A program made the position numbers and the translations under genes. From Actinomycetaceae bacterium MB13-C1-2 (GTDB taxonomy: Bacteria > Actinomycetota > Actinomycetes > Actinomycetales > Actinomycetaceae): a stretch of DNA of 64,000 nt. Positions 28,344 through 36,881 of the stretch are shown here, one piece after another (the first letter of the stretch is position 1; the number at the start of each line of letters is the position of its first letter). The notes under the pieces were generated by a model. That model was not told the DNA's origin and ran no database searches. It worked only from the letters and a program-made list of their open reading frames with translations. Where the stretch lies: the NCBI GenBank assembly GCA_035621235.1, contig CP141731.1, positions 1,426,001-1,490,000 of the forward strand, written 5' to 3'.

Positions 28344-29258
28344 ATGCGTTTACGCTTTATCCTCTCTGAAACAGGAAAAGGTCTGGCCCGCAACAAGGCG
28401 ATGGCCGTCGCGGTTGTTATCGTCACCTATGTTTCGCTGTTGTTTGTCGGTGTTGCAATGCTGGCGCAGATGCAGGTCAACATGCTGAAGTCCGACTGGT
28501 ACAACAAGATCGAAGTGTCGATCTACATGTGTGCTACGGACGACAGTGCCCCCTCGTGCGGTCTTCAAGAAGCGACCGAGGAACAGATCGAAGACGTCCG
28601 TCAACGCCTGGCGTCGGACGAGATGTCTTCGTATGTGGCTGAGGTGTTCGAGGAAACTAAAGAAGAAGCATACGAACGGTTCCAAGAGAGATTTGCAGAT
28701 AGCGCACTAGGCGACTGGACGACCGCCGACATGCTGATGTTTTCTTTCCGGGTAAAGCTGGTCGATCCTGAGCAATATCAGATCATCTATGAGGAATTCA
28801 GTGGTAGCCCGGGCGTTTCAGAGGTCGTTGACCAACGAGAGCTACTGGAACCGATGTTTGACGTCCTCGAAAAAGCGAAGGCGATGTCGCTTGGGCTAGC
28901 GGGGATAATGGTGGTCGCGGCCGTCCTGCTGATAACTACAACGATCCGACTCTCAGCGATGAGTCGTGAGCGGGAGACTCAGATCATGCGTCTTGTCGGG
29001 GCGTCCAACCTGTTTATCCAAGCTCCCTTCATGATCGAAGGAGCTATAGCTGCGCTGATCGGTGCCGGTTTGGCGGTTGGTAGCCTGTTTGCAGGTGTTG
29101 AACTCTTGGTGAACAACTGGCTTTCCGGGTCATTCCTGTGGGTCCAGTTCATCGGATTCCGCGAGGTTTGGCTCATAACTCCCGTTTTGGTCGCTGCCGC
29201 GCTACTCTTGGCACTGATAGCGTCCGCTTTCTCATTAGCTAAGTACACGAAGGTATAA
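28344..29258 (+). CDS. ftsX: Cell division protein FtsX
   Basis: Membrane partner of FtsE, 304 residues. Four membrane helices: one near residues 20-42, then three after residue 180. The large extracellular loop between the first and second helices is where FtsX usually binds its hydrolase. The loop contains two Cys (YMCATDDSAPSCG), which probably form a disulfide as in actinobacterial FtsX. The next gene starts six bases after the stop and encodes the likely hydrolase partner. Confidence 0.96.
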   Translation: MRLRFILSETGKGLARNKAMAVAVVIVTYVSLLFVGVAMLAQMQVNMLKSDWYNKIEVSIYMCATDDSAPSCGLQEATEEQIEDVRQRLASDEMSSYVAEVFEETKEEAYERFQERFADSALGDWTTADMLMFSFRVKLVDPEQYQIIYEEFSGSPGVSEVVDQRELLEPMFDVLEKAKAMSLGLAGIMVVAAVLLITTTIRLSAMSRERETQIMRLVGASNLFIQAPFMIEGAIAALIGAGLAVGSLFAGVELLVNNWLSGSFLWVQFIGFREVWLITPVLVAAALLLALIASAFSLAKYTKV

Positions 29259-29264
29259 CTAGAA

Positions 29265-30686
29265 ATGACGAAGCCCCGGAAGGCAAGGTCAGTAAACGCG
29301 TCGTCGAAGCGCCGCATCGCGGTGATCGGCGCGATTCTTGTTACCTTCCTTATGGCGTTGACGGGTTTGGTGACTACAGCTCCTGCGTTCGCTGAAAGTC
29401 GTTCCGATGTCGTTCGCGAACGTGAGGAGAGCGAAAAAAAGATCGCGACCCTCAAAGGAGAAGCCGAGGGTATCGACGCCGACCTCACTGACATGGCAAT
29501 CGCTATTGAGCAGAGCAAGATCGATGTTCTTGACCTGCAGGTTGAGTTGTCGACCGCCGAGCAGACGCTCGCGGACGCAGAGCGTAAGCATGCGCAACTG
29601 ATTGATCAGCTTGCTGATGCTCAGACCCTGAAGACTGAGATTGATGAATCAATCAAGGACTCGGAGCAGCAGGAGGGCAAACTCCAGTCGGCCGTTGGCA
29701 AGATGGCTCGCGAGATGTATCGCGGTGAGTCTGTCTCTCCGTTCCAGGTAGTTGTCTCGACTGATGATCTGGGAGACATCAGTAACCAAGCCGCGGCCGC
29801 AAGTGCTCTGGGCCGGGTGCAGTCGAAGGCGATGGATGAAGTCAGGGCCGGATTGGTTGTCTCTGCTAACCAGGCAGAGAAACAAAAAGCAGTAACTGAA
29901 CGCATCACCGATCTTGAAGCCAAAGCTCAACAGGCCGCGATTGAGGCCGCTTCAGCGCGCGATAATGTCGCAACGAACCTGAACGCGGTTCAGACAAAGC
30001 TGGCGGAGCAAGAATCCCTGCAGGCGCAGTGGGAGGTACGTCGAGGCGAGGTTGCAACGGCGATGACCAGCGCCCAAGATGAGCGAACCAATGCGATTGC
30101 CCGCATCGCGGCAATCGACAAGGCTGCTGCTGAAGAGGCGGCTCGGCAGGAGGCCGCACGTCAGGAAGCAGCCCGCAAAGCTGCAGAAGAAGCCGCAAAG
30201 AACAACTCGGGATCAGGCAACTCGGGTTCTAGTGGAGGTGGCGGATACACGCCTCCCACTTCAGGATCTGCCGGTCCAGGAATGTTCGTTAACCCTCTAC
30301 GGATCAGTACCTACATCACCTCATACTTCGGGATGCGGTGGCACCCGGTGGTCGGCATTTACGTGTTGCACGATGGGACTGATTTCAGCGCGCCATGCGG
30401 GACGCCGCAGTATGCCGCGAGGTCCGGAACAGTGGTTGACGTGGGATACGACGGTGCCAACGGTCTTGGGTACTACGTAACCATCAACCACGGCGTCATC
30501 GGTGGAAACTCATACATCACTCAACAGATGCACTTTGGTTCTTGGCCTCCGGTGTCTGTGGGCCAGTCGGTCGGTACATCGACGGTAGTGGGCTATACCG
30601 GGACAACTGGCTTCTCGACGGGTTGTCACATGCACTTGAGTCTGTTCCAGAATGGAACACCGATCAGTATTTTGCCCTATCTGTAG
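29265..30686 (+). CDS. Secreted coiled-coil M23 peptidoglycan endopeptidase (FtsX partner)
   Basis: 473-residue exported protein. The signal peptide has a basic start, a hydrophobic core ILVTFLMALTGLVTT and a predicted cleavage after AFA (about residue 43). A long coiled coil runs from roughly 45 to 300, with an Ala/Glu/Arg-rich end and a Gly/Ser linker. The C-terminal LytM domain has HDGTDFSAP and the HMHLSL motif, so the zinc site is complete. The layout resembles EnvC-like proteins and RipC. Location directly after ftsX supports activation by FtsEX. Confidence 0.92.
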   Translation: MTKPRKARSVNASSKRRIAVIGAILVTFLMALTGLVTTAPAFAESRSDVVREREESEKKIATLKGEAEGIDADLTDMAIAIEQSKIDVLDLQVELSTAEQTLADAERKHAQLIDQLADAQTLKTEIDESIKDSEQQEGKLQSAVGKMAREMYRGESVSPFQVVVSTDDLGDISNQAAAASALGRVQSKAMDEVRAGLVVSANQAEKQKAVTERITDLEAKAQQAAIEAASARDNVATNLNAVQTKLAEQESLQAQWEVRRGEVATAMTSAQDERTNAIARIAAIDKAAAEEAARQEAARQEAARKAAEEAAKNNSGSGNSGSSGGGGYTPPTSGSAGPGMFVNPLRISTYITSYFGMRWHPVVGIYVLHDGTDFSAPCGTPQYAARSGTVVDVGYDGANGLGYYVTINHGVIGGNSYITQQMHFGSWPPVSVGQSVGTSTVVGYTGTTGFSTGCHMHLSLFQNGTPISILPYL

Positions 30687-30759
30687 CGCGGGCATGTAGT
30701 ATTGCCATCCGGAAGTCATCTGGACTTGAGCAAGTATCGAACCTGGTTGGAGTTATGTC

Positions 30760-31293
30760 GTGGCCAAGCCATGGAAACAGCCGAAACCCACTGAGGGTGA
30801 GCGGCGCAAGGCTGCCTCGGATGAGAAGAAGGTCGTCGCGAGGAACCGTCGCGCCCGCCACGATTACGAGATTGAGGACACCCTCGAAGCGGGACTGTCG
30901 CTAGGTGGCACGGAGGTCAAGGCGCTGCGAATGGGTCGCGCCTCCATCGTCGACGGATGGGTTGAGTTCAATCGAGGCGAAGCCTGGCTCTACGGCGCGA
31001 ATATTCCGATGTACTCCCAGGGATCATGGAATAACCATGCCCCGACTCGCAAGCGCAAGCTCCTCATGCATAAGTCGCAGATAGAGAAGTGGGAGTCGCG
31101 TTCGCAGGCAAAGGGATACACGGTTGTCCCGCTGGAACTCTATTTTGTCGGGGGTCGAGCTAAGGTTGAAATCGGCCTAGGCAGAGGCAAGAAAGAGTAT
31201 GACAAACGCCAAGCGCTACGTGAGGCACAGGACCAACGCGAGGCCAAACGCGTCATGAGCAACTACCTTAAGCGCCCCCAGCGTCCTCGCTGA
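30760..31293 (+). CDS. smpB: SsrA-binding protein SmpB
   Basis: Binds tmRNA and delivers it to stalled ribosomes. 177 residues; the N-terminal 23 residues (basic, E/K-rich) are longer than in E. coli. The core RRARHDYEIEDTLEAGLSLGGTEVKALR, the RKLLMHKSQI region and the C-terminal basic tail DKRQALREAQDQREAKRVM are present. GTG start with TTGGAG upstream. The tmRNA gene follows about 240 bases downstream on the same strand. Confidence 0.97.
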   Translation: MAKPWKQPKPTEGERRKAASDEKKVVARNRRARHDYEIEDTLEAGLSLGGTEVKALRMGRASIVDGWVEFNRGEAWLYGANIPMYSQGSWNNHAPTRKRKLLMHKSQIEKWESRSQAKGYTVVPLELYFVGGRAKVEIGLGRGKKEYDKRQALREAQDQREAKRVMSNYLKRPQRPR

Positions 31294-31436
31294 GTCGCCT
31301 GCGCGTGGCGGCAGTGTTCGTACTACGTTCAGCCGACTCGGCGGTGTGCTTTGAAACTCAAAGGTGCTCGAAGCGGATGCTCCAGCTTCTTAATCTCGGT
31401 CTCACGGTCGTTTTGCTTTTGTCACCAATCTTTCCA

Positions 31437-31465
31437 TTGATTTGGATGAGGGTTAGCCGTATCCT
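31437..31465 (+). promoter_or_regulatory. Promoter of the tmRNA gene
   Basis: TTGATT (31437-31442) and TATCCT (31460-31465) are separated by 17 bases, a good sigma-70/HrdB-type promoter. The predicted start near 31472 leaves a leader of roughly 60 bases to be processed off before mature tmRNA. The rest of the 31294-31529 gap shows no gene. Confidence 0.65.
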
Positions 31466-31529
31466 AATGTGTGCTTAAGGATCTTGGGTCTGTGGATTCG
31501 GGATTCTACGGCGGAGTGAAAACTCAATA

Positions 31530-31904
31530 GGGGATGATCGGTTTCGACGGTGGTTAACGATCGAGGAGAAGCGGGTCGAGGACGTGCGCTTATCTCGTAA
31601 ACGACGCGTGCAAACAATTAAGTGCCAAAGAAAACAGCACTGACTTCGTTCTCGCTGCCTAGTAGCAGCCAGAACCTTGAGTCCGTCACCCAGAGGATTG
31701 CTTCCTACTCTGGTTGTGGCGTCATTTAGGGGGCCACTGGGAGTTTTTCATGTTAGCGGGAAGACTCCGACACTTAGTTAACTGAGCCTATTCAGTAGCA
31801 GGTCTGCATGATGCTGAGGGCTGAGAAATTATTAGCAGACTGCACCCGGAGAAGACCTCGGGGTTGACTGTCGGACGCGGGTTCGATTCCCGCCATCTCC
31901 ACCA
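31530..31904 (+). ncRNA. ssrA: tmRNA (ssrA)
   Basis: 375 bases of transfer-messenger RNA. The 5' end GGGGATGATCGGTTTCGAC and the 3' end TTCGATTCCCGCCATCTCC-ACCA form the alanine-tRNA-like acceptor and T arm, with one G-U pair in the acceptor stem; CCA is encoded. The tag reading frame is 31624-31662, giving AKENSTDFVLAA then TAG. The penultimate part is VLAA, where ALAA is usual. The 3' third is overlapped antisense by the recombinase gene of the integrated element. Confidence 0.95.
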
Positions 31905-33543
31905 AATGTTCGATGTTCAAACCCACGTCGGACGGGGTTTGATTACCCGATTCGTTCTCCGCCTCTTGGCGGAGGGCGAGTTGGTGCACGTCGGGGTTGA
32001 ACAGGATCGTGAATGGTTCCCCTGGTTGTGCCTCGATGAAGTCATCCTCGATTATGTATAGCTTGTCGAAGAACGCTTGATTGGCGGTTCTTCGTAGTGA
32101 GTCGTCGATGCTCATGTAGAGCTGGTAGCAGTCTCCTGCCAGTTCAAGGCAGTCGTCTAGGTGGGCTTTGGCCTGTTCGTATTCCATGTCTCCTGCCTTG
32201 ATCTGGGCTTCAAGGAAGGTGAGCCGTCGTCCTATGCGTTCTTGTTCTGATCCGAGAAGGTCTAGCGGGATCGCTCCAGCGTAGTGGGCTTGGAGCAGCT
32301 TCATCCGTTCTTCTAGCAGATCGTTGCGTTCCGCGTCGTAGGCGTGTTTTTCACGGCGGGCAATCTGGTGCAAACGGTCGAACTCTCTCACAATGAGGTC
32401 ACGTAGAGCTTTGACGGTCTCATCAGGGATCTGAACTTTCCGGTAATAGTCCTCGACGGCCGACTCGATGTCCGGTACGTACATAGCGCGGCGCTGACAG
32501 TCGGTGCGTTTGTTGTGTCTACCGGAGCAAATGAAGTACGGGTAGATCACGTTCTTGCTGCCTCGCGCCTTAGAGAAGATCAGTCTTGATCCACATTCTC
32601 CGCAGTACACAGTACCTTTGAGGTAGTGGTCGTGGGCCTGGGTCTTCTCTCCTGACAGGTGATGTTCGTCGAGAATCGCTTGCACCCGGTACCAGATTTC
32701 TTTTGATACGAGCGGCTCGTGGAGTCCGTCGTACTGCGCGCCTCGGAAGCTCACTTGGCCCCTGTAGTAAGGGTTGCTGAGCATACGGTGAATGGAAGAC
32801 AGTGCTAGCGGTTTCGCTGGTCGCTTGGGGGTCGGAACGCTTCTGAGACCTCGATCTATCAGTTCTTCGCGCAACGTGATCGTTGAGTAGTTGCCTGTAG
32901 CGTACGCTTCGAAGGCCCATTTGATGAGTGGTGCGCGTTCGGGATCGAGCTCAACTACTCGCATCTCCCTTCCTACTTCATCTTTCTTGCGAACGTTGAG
33001 GTAGCCGATAGGAGCCTTGCCTGATGTTCCACCGGTCATAGCCTTTTGGGTCATGCCTTTGGAGACTTCGTTGGCAAGGTTGCGACTGTAGAACTCAGCT
33101 ATGGAGGACATGATGCCGTGGACCAGCATGCCAGAGGGTGTTTCGTCGATGTTCTCAGTAACGGAGACAAGGGTGACTCCCGCTTCTTTCAACGCGAGGT
33201 GGATGGTCACGTCGTCGGCTCTGTTGCGTGCGAGTCGGTCGATCTTGTGGACGATGCAGTAGTTGATCTCGTGAGTCTTGACGTATTCGATCATTCGCAT
33301 GAGTTCGGGGCGGTCAGCTTTGCGAGCGGATTCACCGGCATCGACGAACTCATCAACGATGATTGCATTGAGTTCCCGAGCTTTCCGAAGGTTTGCTTCG
33401 CGTTGAGCTGGGATCGAAAAGCCCTCTTCCCTACCCCCGCGTTCCGCTTGTTCCTTGGTGGAGACGCGGAGGTAGGAGACGGCTAGGGCAGTAGTCTCCC
33501 GCGATTCGGTCTCAATAACCGGAGGATTCACTGTGATTGTCAT
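31792..33543 (-). CDS. Large serine recombinase (ICE integrase)
   Basis: 583-residue site-specific recombinase. The resolvase domain has the catalytic serine at about residue 28 (SYLRVSTKEQ) and the arginines of the DRLARN motif. The recombinase domain follows, then a zinc ribbon CGECG...FICSGRHNKRTDC near 310-350 and a coiled-coil region near 385-480. About the last 37 residues (from LVEMAGIEPASD) are antisense translation of tmRNA, so the C-terminus depends on the integrated state. ATG 33543 with AAGGAA upstream, which is buried in a 14-bp inverted repeat. Confidence 0.93.
   Translation of the reverse strand: MTITVNPPVIETESRETTALAVSYLRVSTKEQAERGGREEGFSIPAQREANLRKARELNAIIVDEFVDAGESARKADRPELMRMIEYVKTHEINYCIVHKIDRLARNRADDVTIHLALKEAGVTLVSVTENIDETPSGMLVHGIMSSIAEFYSRNLANEVSKGMTQKAMTGGTSGKAPIGYLNVRKKDEVGREMRVVELDPERAPLIKWAFEAYATGNYSTITLREELIDRGLRSVPTPKRPAKPLALSSIHRMLSNPYYRGQVSFRGAQYDGLHEPLVSKEIWYRVQAILDEHHLSGEKTQAHDHYLKGTVYCGECGSRLIFSKARGSKNVIYPYFICSGRHNKRTDCQRRAMYVPDIESAVEDYYRKVQIPDETVKALRDLIVREFDRLHQIARREKHAYDAERNDLLEERMKLLQAHYAGAIPLDLLGSEQERIGRRLTFLEAQIKAGDMEYEQAKAHLDDCLELAGDCYQLYMSIDDSLRRTANQAFFDKLYIIEDDFIEAQPGEPFTILFNPDVHQLALRQEAENESGNQTPSDVGLNIEHLVEMAGIEPASDSQPRGLLRVQSANNFSALSIMQTCY
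31878..31904. other. Probable left attachment site (attL) of the ICE at the ssrA 3' end
   Basis: The element's recombinase gene begins its unique sequence directly after the tmRNA CCA, so the crossover presumably lies in the T-arm/acceptor part of ssrA, which is kept intact. The reciprocal attR copy is not present in this window, so the exact core cannot be defined here. Confidence 0.55.
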
Positions 33544-33545
33544 GG

Positions 33546-33628
33546 CTTGTTTATTCCTTCCCCAACGGTTTTGGGGTCAACGCGGACAGCACTCGTCGTC
33601 CACGCGGTGCGAGTAAGGAATAAACAAG
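33546..33628 (-). promoter_or_regulatory. Structured leader hiding the recombinase ribosome-binding site
   Basis: Perfect 14-bp inverted repeat: CTTGTTTATTCCTT (33546-33559) and AAGGAATAAACAAG (33615-33628). In the minus-strand transcript the AAGGAA Shine-Dalgarno element, ten bases before the ATG, pairs with TTCCTT upstream. Inside are CCCCAA/TTGGGG (33560-33565, 33571-33576) and CGCGGAC/GTC-CGCG pairings, giving a branched fold. It could control translation or be a protein operator. Confidence 0.65.
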
Positions 33629-33729
33629 ACCCGGAGAACTCTCCCGATGGAGTGTTCCCAGGTAAGCCTCGAAGGCCAAAAAAGGACACGCACCGCAACT
33701 CCGCTAGGCGAAGTCACTGACTCTTACAT

Positions 33730-33930
33730 CTAAGATTCTACCGGGTTTCCCATTGCTTGCCGAGTATCCGGGTGGAGGTTCTCCTGATCAGTTTGTTCGG
33801 CTCTGGCTCGGGATGTGGCCATGGCGATGAACAACTGAGCGAGTTGGTGGAGATCCAAGTCATCTCGGACTTCAGCCCGTATGCGGTAGCGTCGCATCCT
33901 ATCTGGAGGCAAACTGCGGCGTTCTCTCAT
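33730..33930 (-). CDS. Small hypothetical ICE protein
   Basis: 66 residues, highly charged (MRERRSLPPDRMRRYRIRAEVRDDLDL...), with one amphipathic helix QLAQLFIAMATSRARAE. No family recognised. Its ATG overlaps the TGA of the upstream DUF4913-like gene by four bases, which supports it as a real, translationally coupled gene. Confidence 0.6.
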   Translation of the reverse strand: MRERRSLPPDRMRRYRIRAEVRDDLDLHQLAQLFIAMATSRARAEQTDQENLHPDTRQAMGNPVES

Positions 33931-34493
33931 GGAACTTCACCGGTCTCGGGATCAACACCTGCGAAGAAGGCGTCTTCAGCTTTCTTTCGTTTGTCCACTT
34001 GGTTGATGACGAAACGAACGAAGTCTTCTTCTCTGTCTCTGATGAGTGTCTCTTCGATGGAGTCCGTTGGATCTTCGCCGGGCCAACTGGTCTGGCGCGT
34101 GGGCCGGTCTCGATCTAACCGAGTACCGGAGGTGGCAACCCATTCGCGTAGTCGGTGACGAGCATCCGCGAAGTCGCGGTGCCACCCGAGCGGTGCGGCA
34201 GCGTTCTGTTCAGGATCGTATGCGCCCAGCCAACTCAAGTGCAGGGCGGAGAGTTCCCAGATCAGTTCTGGGTGCCTGTGCCACATGGGTGGGATGACAC
34301 TGGCCGGGAGCCCGTAGGTGTGACGTAGCCAGTGAACCCACCGGTTCAACTCCAACAGCTCTGCTTCCAAGTCGGTGGAAGTAAGCAGGTTCCAGTTGAT
34401 TGGATGGGGCGGGTTTGGCAAACCCGGTTGGGGATCGAAGACTGTCCCTTCTTCAGAGAAATCTTCTTCAGGGGTGGAAGTCTCATCATTCAT
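33927..34493 (-). CDS. DUF4913-like protein
   Basis: 188 residues. The middle part (about residues 45-115) has the tryptophan-rich pattern of DUF4913 (WVHWLRHTY... PPMWHRHPELIWELSALHLSWLGAY...). Such proteins occur in actinobacterial conjugative elements; their role is unknown. The N-terminus is acidic and the C-terminal third is charged. It lies after the SSB-like gene in the conjugation operon. Confidence 0.68.
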   Translation of the reverse strand: MNDETSTPEEDFSEEGTVFDPQPGLPNPPHPINWNLLTSTDLEAELLELNRWVHWLRHTYGLPASVIPPMWHRHPELIWELSALHLSWLGAYDPEQNAAAPLGWHRDFADARHRLREWVATSGTRLDRDRPTRQTSWPGEDPTDSIEETLIRDREEDFVRFVINQVDKRKKAEDAFFAGVDPETGEVP

Positions 34494-34502
34494 GGCTGGC
34501 CC

Positions 34503-35030
34503 TCACATTCCCATCGCGGGTGCCGTGCGCTTCTGCGTGGGGCGCTCAGGACTTTGGAAAGGGGCGGCATCACGGGTTGGCCTTTCCTGTCCCAGGCCGC
34601 TCTGGCGGGGAGTGCGGTCAACTTCGTAGCGGGTACGTGCGAGATCATGTCCGAACCGATTGGCTATGAAACGAGTACGTTCCACACCAGACTCCCGGTC
34701 CACGTAAGTGTTGAGTTCACCCTGAGCTACGAAGAAATCCTGCTTCGCTAGTTTCTCGAATCCACGAATCGCCGCACCGCGAAAAGCCACTACATCATGG
34801 AAGGTCGTTTCGAGTTTGGTGAAGGTTCCGTCCGGCTCAGGACGATAATGCTCTTGTCCCGCCTTGAAGTAGAGCCTTGGGGTGCCGCCTTCGGGATTGC
34901 TGAACTGAGGGTTGGTCGCCACGAACCCATAGAAGCTGTCCTTGAGTTCAGGGCCGGTAACTGATCGTTGTTCTAGTGGGTGAGCCTGAGCCACTTCTTC
35001 CACCGGAGCGGCATCTTTCTTTCTTGCCAT
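34503..35030 (-). CDS. Single-stranded-DNA-binding (SSB-like OB-fold) protein
   Basis: 175 residues from ATG 35030, chosen for the AAGGAG eight bases upstream; the open frame continues to a TTG at 35096. The OB-fold core resembles SSB: FHDVVAFRGAAIRGFEKLAKQDFFVAQGEL then YVDRESGVERTRFIANRFGHDLA. The C-terminal tail is basic/Gln-rich and does not end in the DDDIPF-type acidic tip of housekeeping SSB. It probably protects transferred DNA strands or acts with the ICE primase. Confidence 0.72.
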   Translation of the reverse strand: MARKKDAAPVEEVAQAHPLEQRSVTGPELKDSFYGFVATNPQFSNPEGGTPRLYFKAGQEHYRPEPDGTFTKLETTFHDVVAFRGAAIRGFEKLAKQDFFVAQGELNTYVDRESGVERTRFIANRFGHDLARTRYEVDRTPRQSGLGQERPTRDAAPFQSPERPTQKRTAPAMGM

Positions 35031-35105
35031 GTGCTGTGCTCCTTGCTGGTCGAGGCAATCCGCTTGTCGGATTGCTGTGCCAGTCAGGTACGCCAACCAC
35101 CCCAG

Positions 35106-36881
35106 CTACTCGCCTTGTTGCAGGAGGTTTTCGATCTCGCTTCGGTCAGCTAGCAGCTGTTTCGCGTCGGAGCGCCCCGGCCAGGGGTGGAGGTCAGTGA
35201 TGATGGGTGGTGCGGAGCGCAGCAGGACGATGCCGGTACTGAACGGGAGACGCCTGATGTGGTCGGGTGGCATGATCGGGACGCGGCGGATGGAGCGTTG
35301 GTTGGAGCGGGACCCGTGGTCACCGAGGGTGACACTGTCGGTATATTCGTCTCGCTCACCGATGAGGTGGGAGATGTCTTGGAGGTCTTTGGAGCCTGAT
35401 GCTCCGCCGAGGATGACTTTGACGATTGCCGCATCCCAGATCGCTGATGCTTGGTGTTCGTTCCATTTGTCTCTTGCTTGGGAAAGTGACTGCAATACGG
35501 GCATGGTGGTGATTCCCGACCCGCCACCCTCAGCCATGAGCGTTGGTAGCGATGGGAGCGGACTGAGGTTGGCGATCTCATCCAAGGCCAGCAGGATGGG
35601 TGGGTCGAGGCGTGCTCCGGGTGAGCGGGCGGCCATGCGCCTGGTGGTCTCAATCAGGTCTTCGACCAGTGCGGCAACGAGGGCGGCGGATGCCCCGGCA
35701 CCACTACCGGTGGCCAGCAAGAACAGTGTGCCGCGTTTTTGAATGAAGGTTTCCGGGTCAAAGCTCTCACCAATGCCAGGAGAGACGGCGTCGAGGACTC
35801 TCGGGTCGGCGAGTGATCCGAGTGCGAGTGAGACGCCTTGCCAGATCGAGTCCCTTGTTCTGGGGTCGGAGTCGATCATGGCCTGTAAGGACTCTGACCA
35901 CCCGGTCGCGGCTTTGGGTGAGGCGTTGAGGATTGCTACGGCGTCGGCTGCGGCTACCGGGTCGAGGGTCCACCGGAACAGTTCGCTTGGTGGGCGGTTG
36001 TCGATGGCTGCCGCGTGTAACAGGGCTTGGAGCGCGGTGCGGGTTTTCCCTTCCCAGAAACCACCACTATCGACTCCGCCGGATGAGAGTCCGGTTCCGG
36101 CTGCGAGTCCGGTGGCGCGGATCATCGCGGTTTGCGGGTTCTCACACCCCCTAATCGGTGACCATCTCATCCCCAATGGCAGTCCTTCGGCGAGGTGTTG
36201 GGGGTCGAAGATCGCGACGGGGCCGATTTTCGCTCTGGCTCGCATGGTGGCGGTGAGGTTGTCGGGGCGAGTCGAGGTGCAGACGACGGCTCCTGGGGCG
36301 TCGAGGATGGCGGGGATGACGAGATGCAAGCCTTTGCCGGAGCGGGGTGGGCCGATCACCATGATCGAATCCTCCACACTTGCCCACACGCTCAAACCCT
36401 TAGATTGGCCAATCCGGTAGCCCACGTCTTCTGGTTTCGGGGAGTCCAGGCTGGGGCGCAGGTTGATGGCGCGCTTCAACAGCGCCTTCGTGGACGCGGT
36501 TTGGCTGATGTCTTGGCGGGTGGCGATGCCAGCTAGGCGATGCGGATCAGACTCCACAGCCTGCGTAAACCGACGCACCTTCAACCAAAAGAAAGCTCCC
36601 GCCGTGCCAATGGCGGTGAGCATGAGAGCGGTGATAATCCAGTAGGCCACTGCATTCAGTCCCGGTGCGCCGAGTGCGGTTCCAGGGTCGCCAGGGTTCA
36701 ATAGGACGCTGATGCCGGAAGCTGGACCACCAGGAGGCTCCATAGAGCCGGTGATCCAGGCGGTGACTGATCCGGCACCGCGCAGGACAAACGTAACTCC
36801 GACGAGGGTGAAGAGTCCTGCCATTGCGATGTTGGTTGCCTCATCACCCATAGAACCCGTTTGACGGGATGGCCCGTTCAT
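35106..36881 (-). CDS. VirD4/TraG-type coupling protein
   Basis: 591-residue conjugative coupling ATPase that recruits the DNA-relaxase complex to the secretion channel. Two N-terminal membrane helices (about 20-38 and 78-100) precede the motor. Walker A GPPRSGKG is at 177-184, and Walker B LLALDEIANLSPL near 430, followed by the family MAEGGGSGI...LQSLSQARDKW region of the TraM-recognition domain. ATG overlaps the TGA of the upstream 36878-37375 gene by four bases. Confidence 0.9.
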   Translation of the reverse strand: MNGPSRQTGSMGDEATNIAMAGLFTLVGVTFVLRGAGSVTAWITGSMEPPGGPASGISVLLNPGDPGTALGAPGLNAVAYWIITALMLTAIGTAGAFFWLKVRRFTQAVESDPHRLAGIATRQDISQTASTKALLKRAINLRPSLDSPKPEDVGYRIGQSKGLSVWASVEDSIMVIGPPRSGKGLHLVIPAILDAPGAVVCTSTRPDNLTATMRARAKIGPVAIFDPQHLAEGLPLGMRWSPIRGCENPQTAMIRATGLAAGTGLSSGGVDSGGFWEGKTRTALQALLHAAAIDNRPPSELFRWTLDPVAAADAVAILNASPKAATGWSESLQAMIDSDPRTRDSIWQGVSLALGSLADPRVLDAVSPGIGESFDPETFIQKRGTLFLLATGSGAGASAALVAALVEDLIETTRRMAARSPGARLDPPILLALDEIANLSPLPSLPTLMAEGGGSGITTMPVLQSLSQARDKWNEHQASAIWDAAIVKVILGGASGSKDLQDISHLIGERDEYTDSVTLGDHGSRSNQRSIRRVPIMPPDHIRRLPFSTGIVLLRSAPPIITDLHPWPGRSDAKQLLADRSEIENLLQQGE

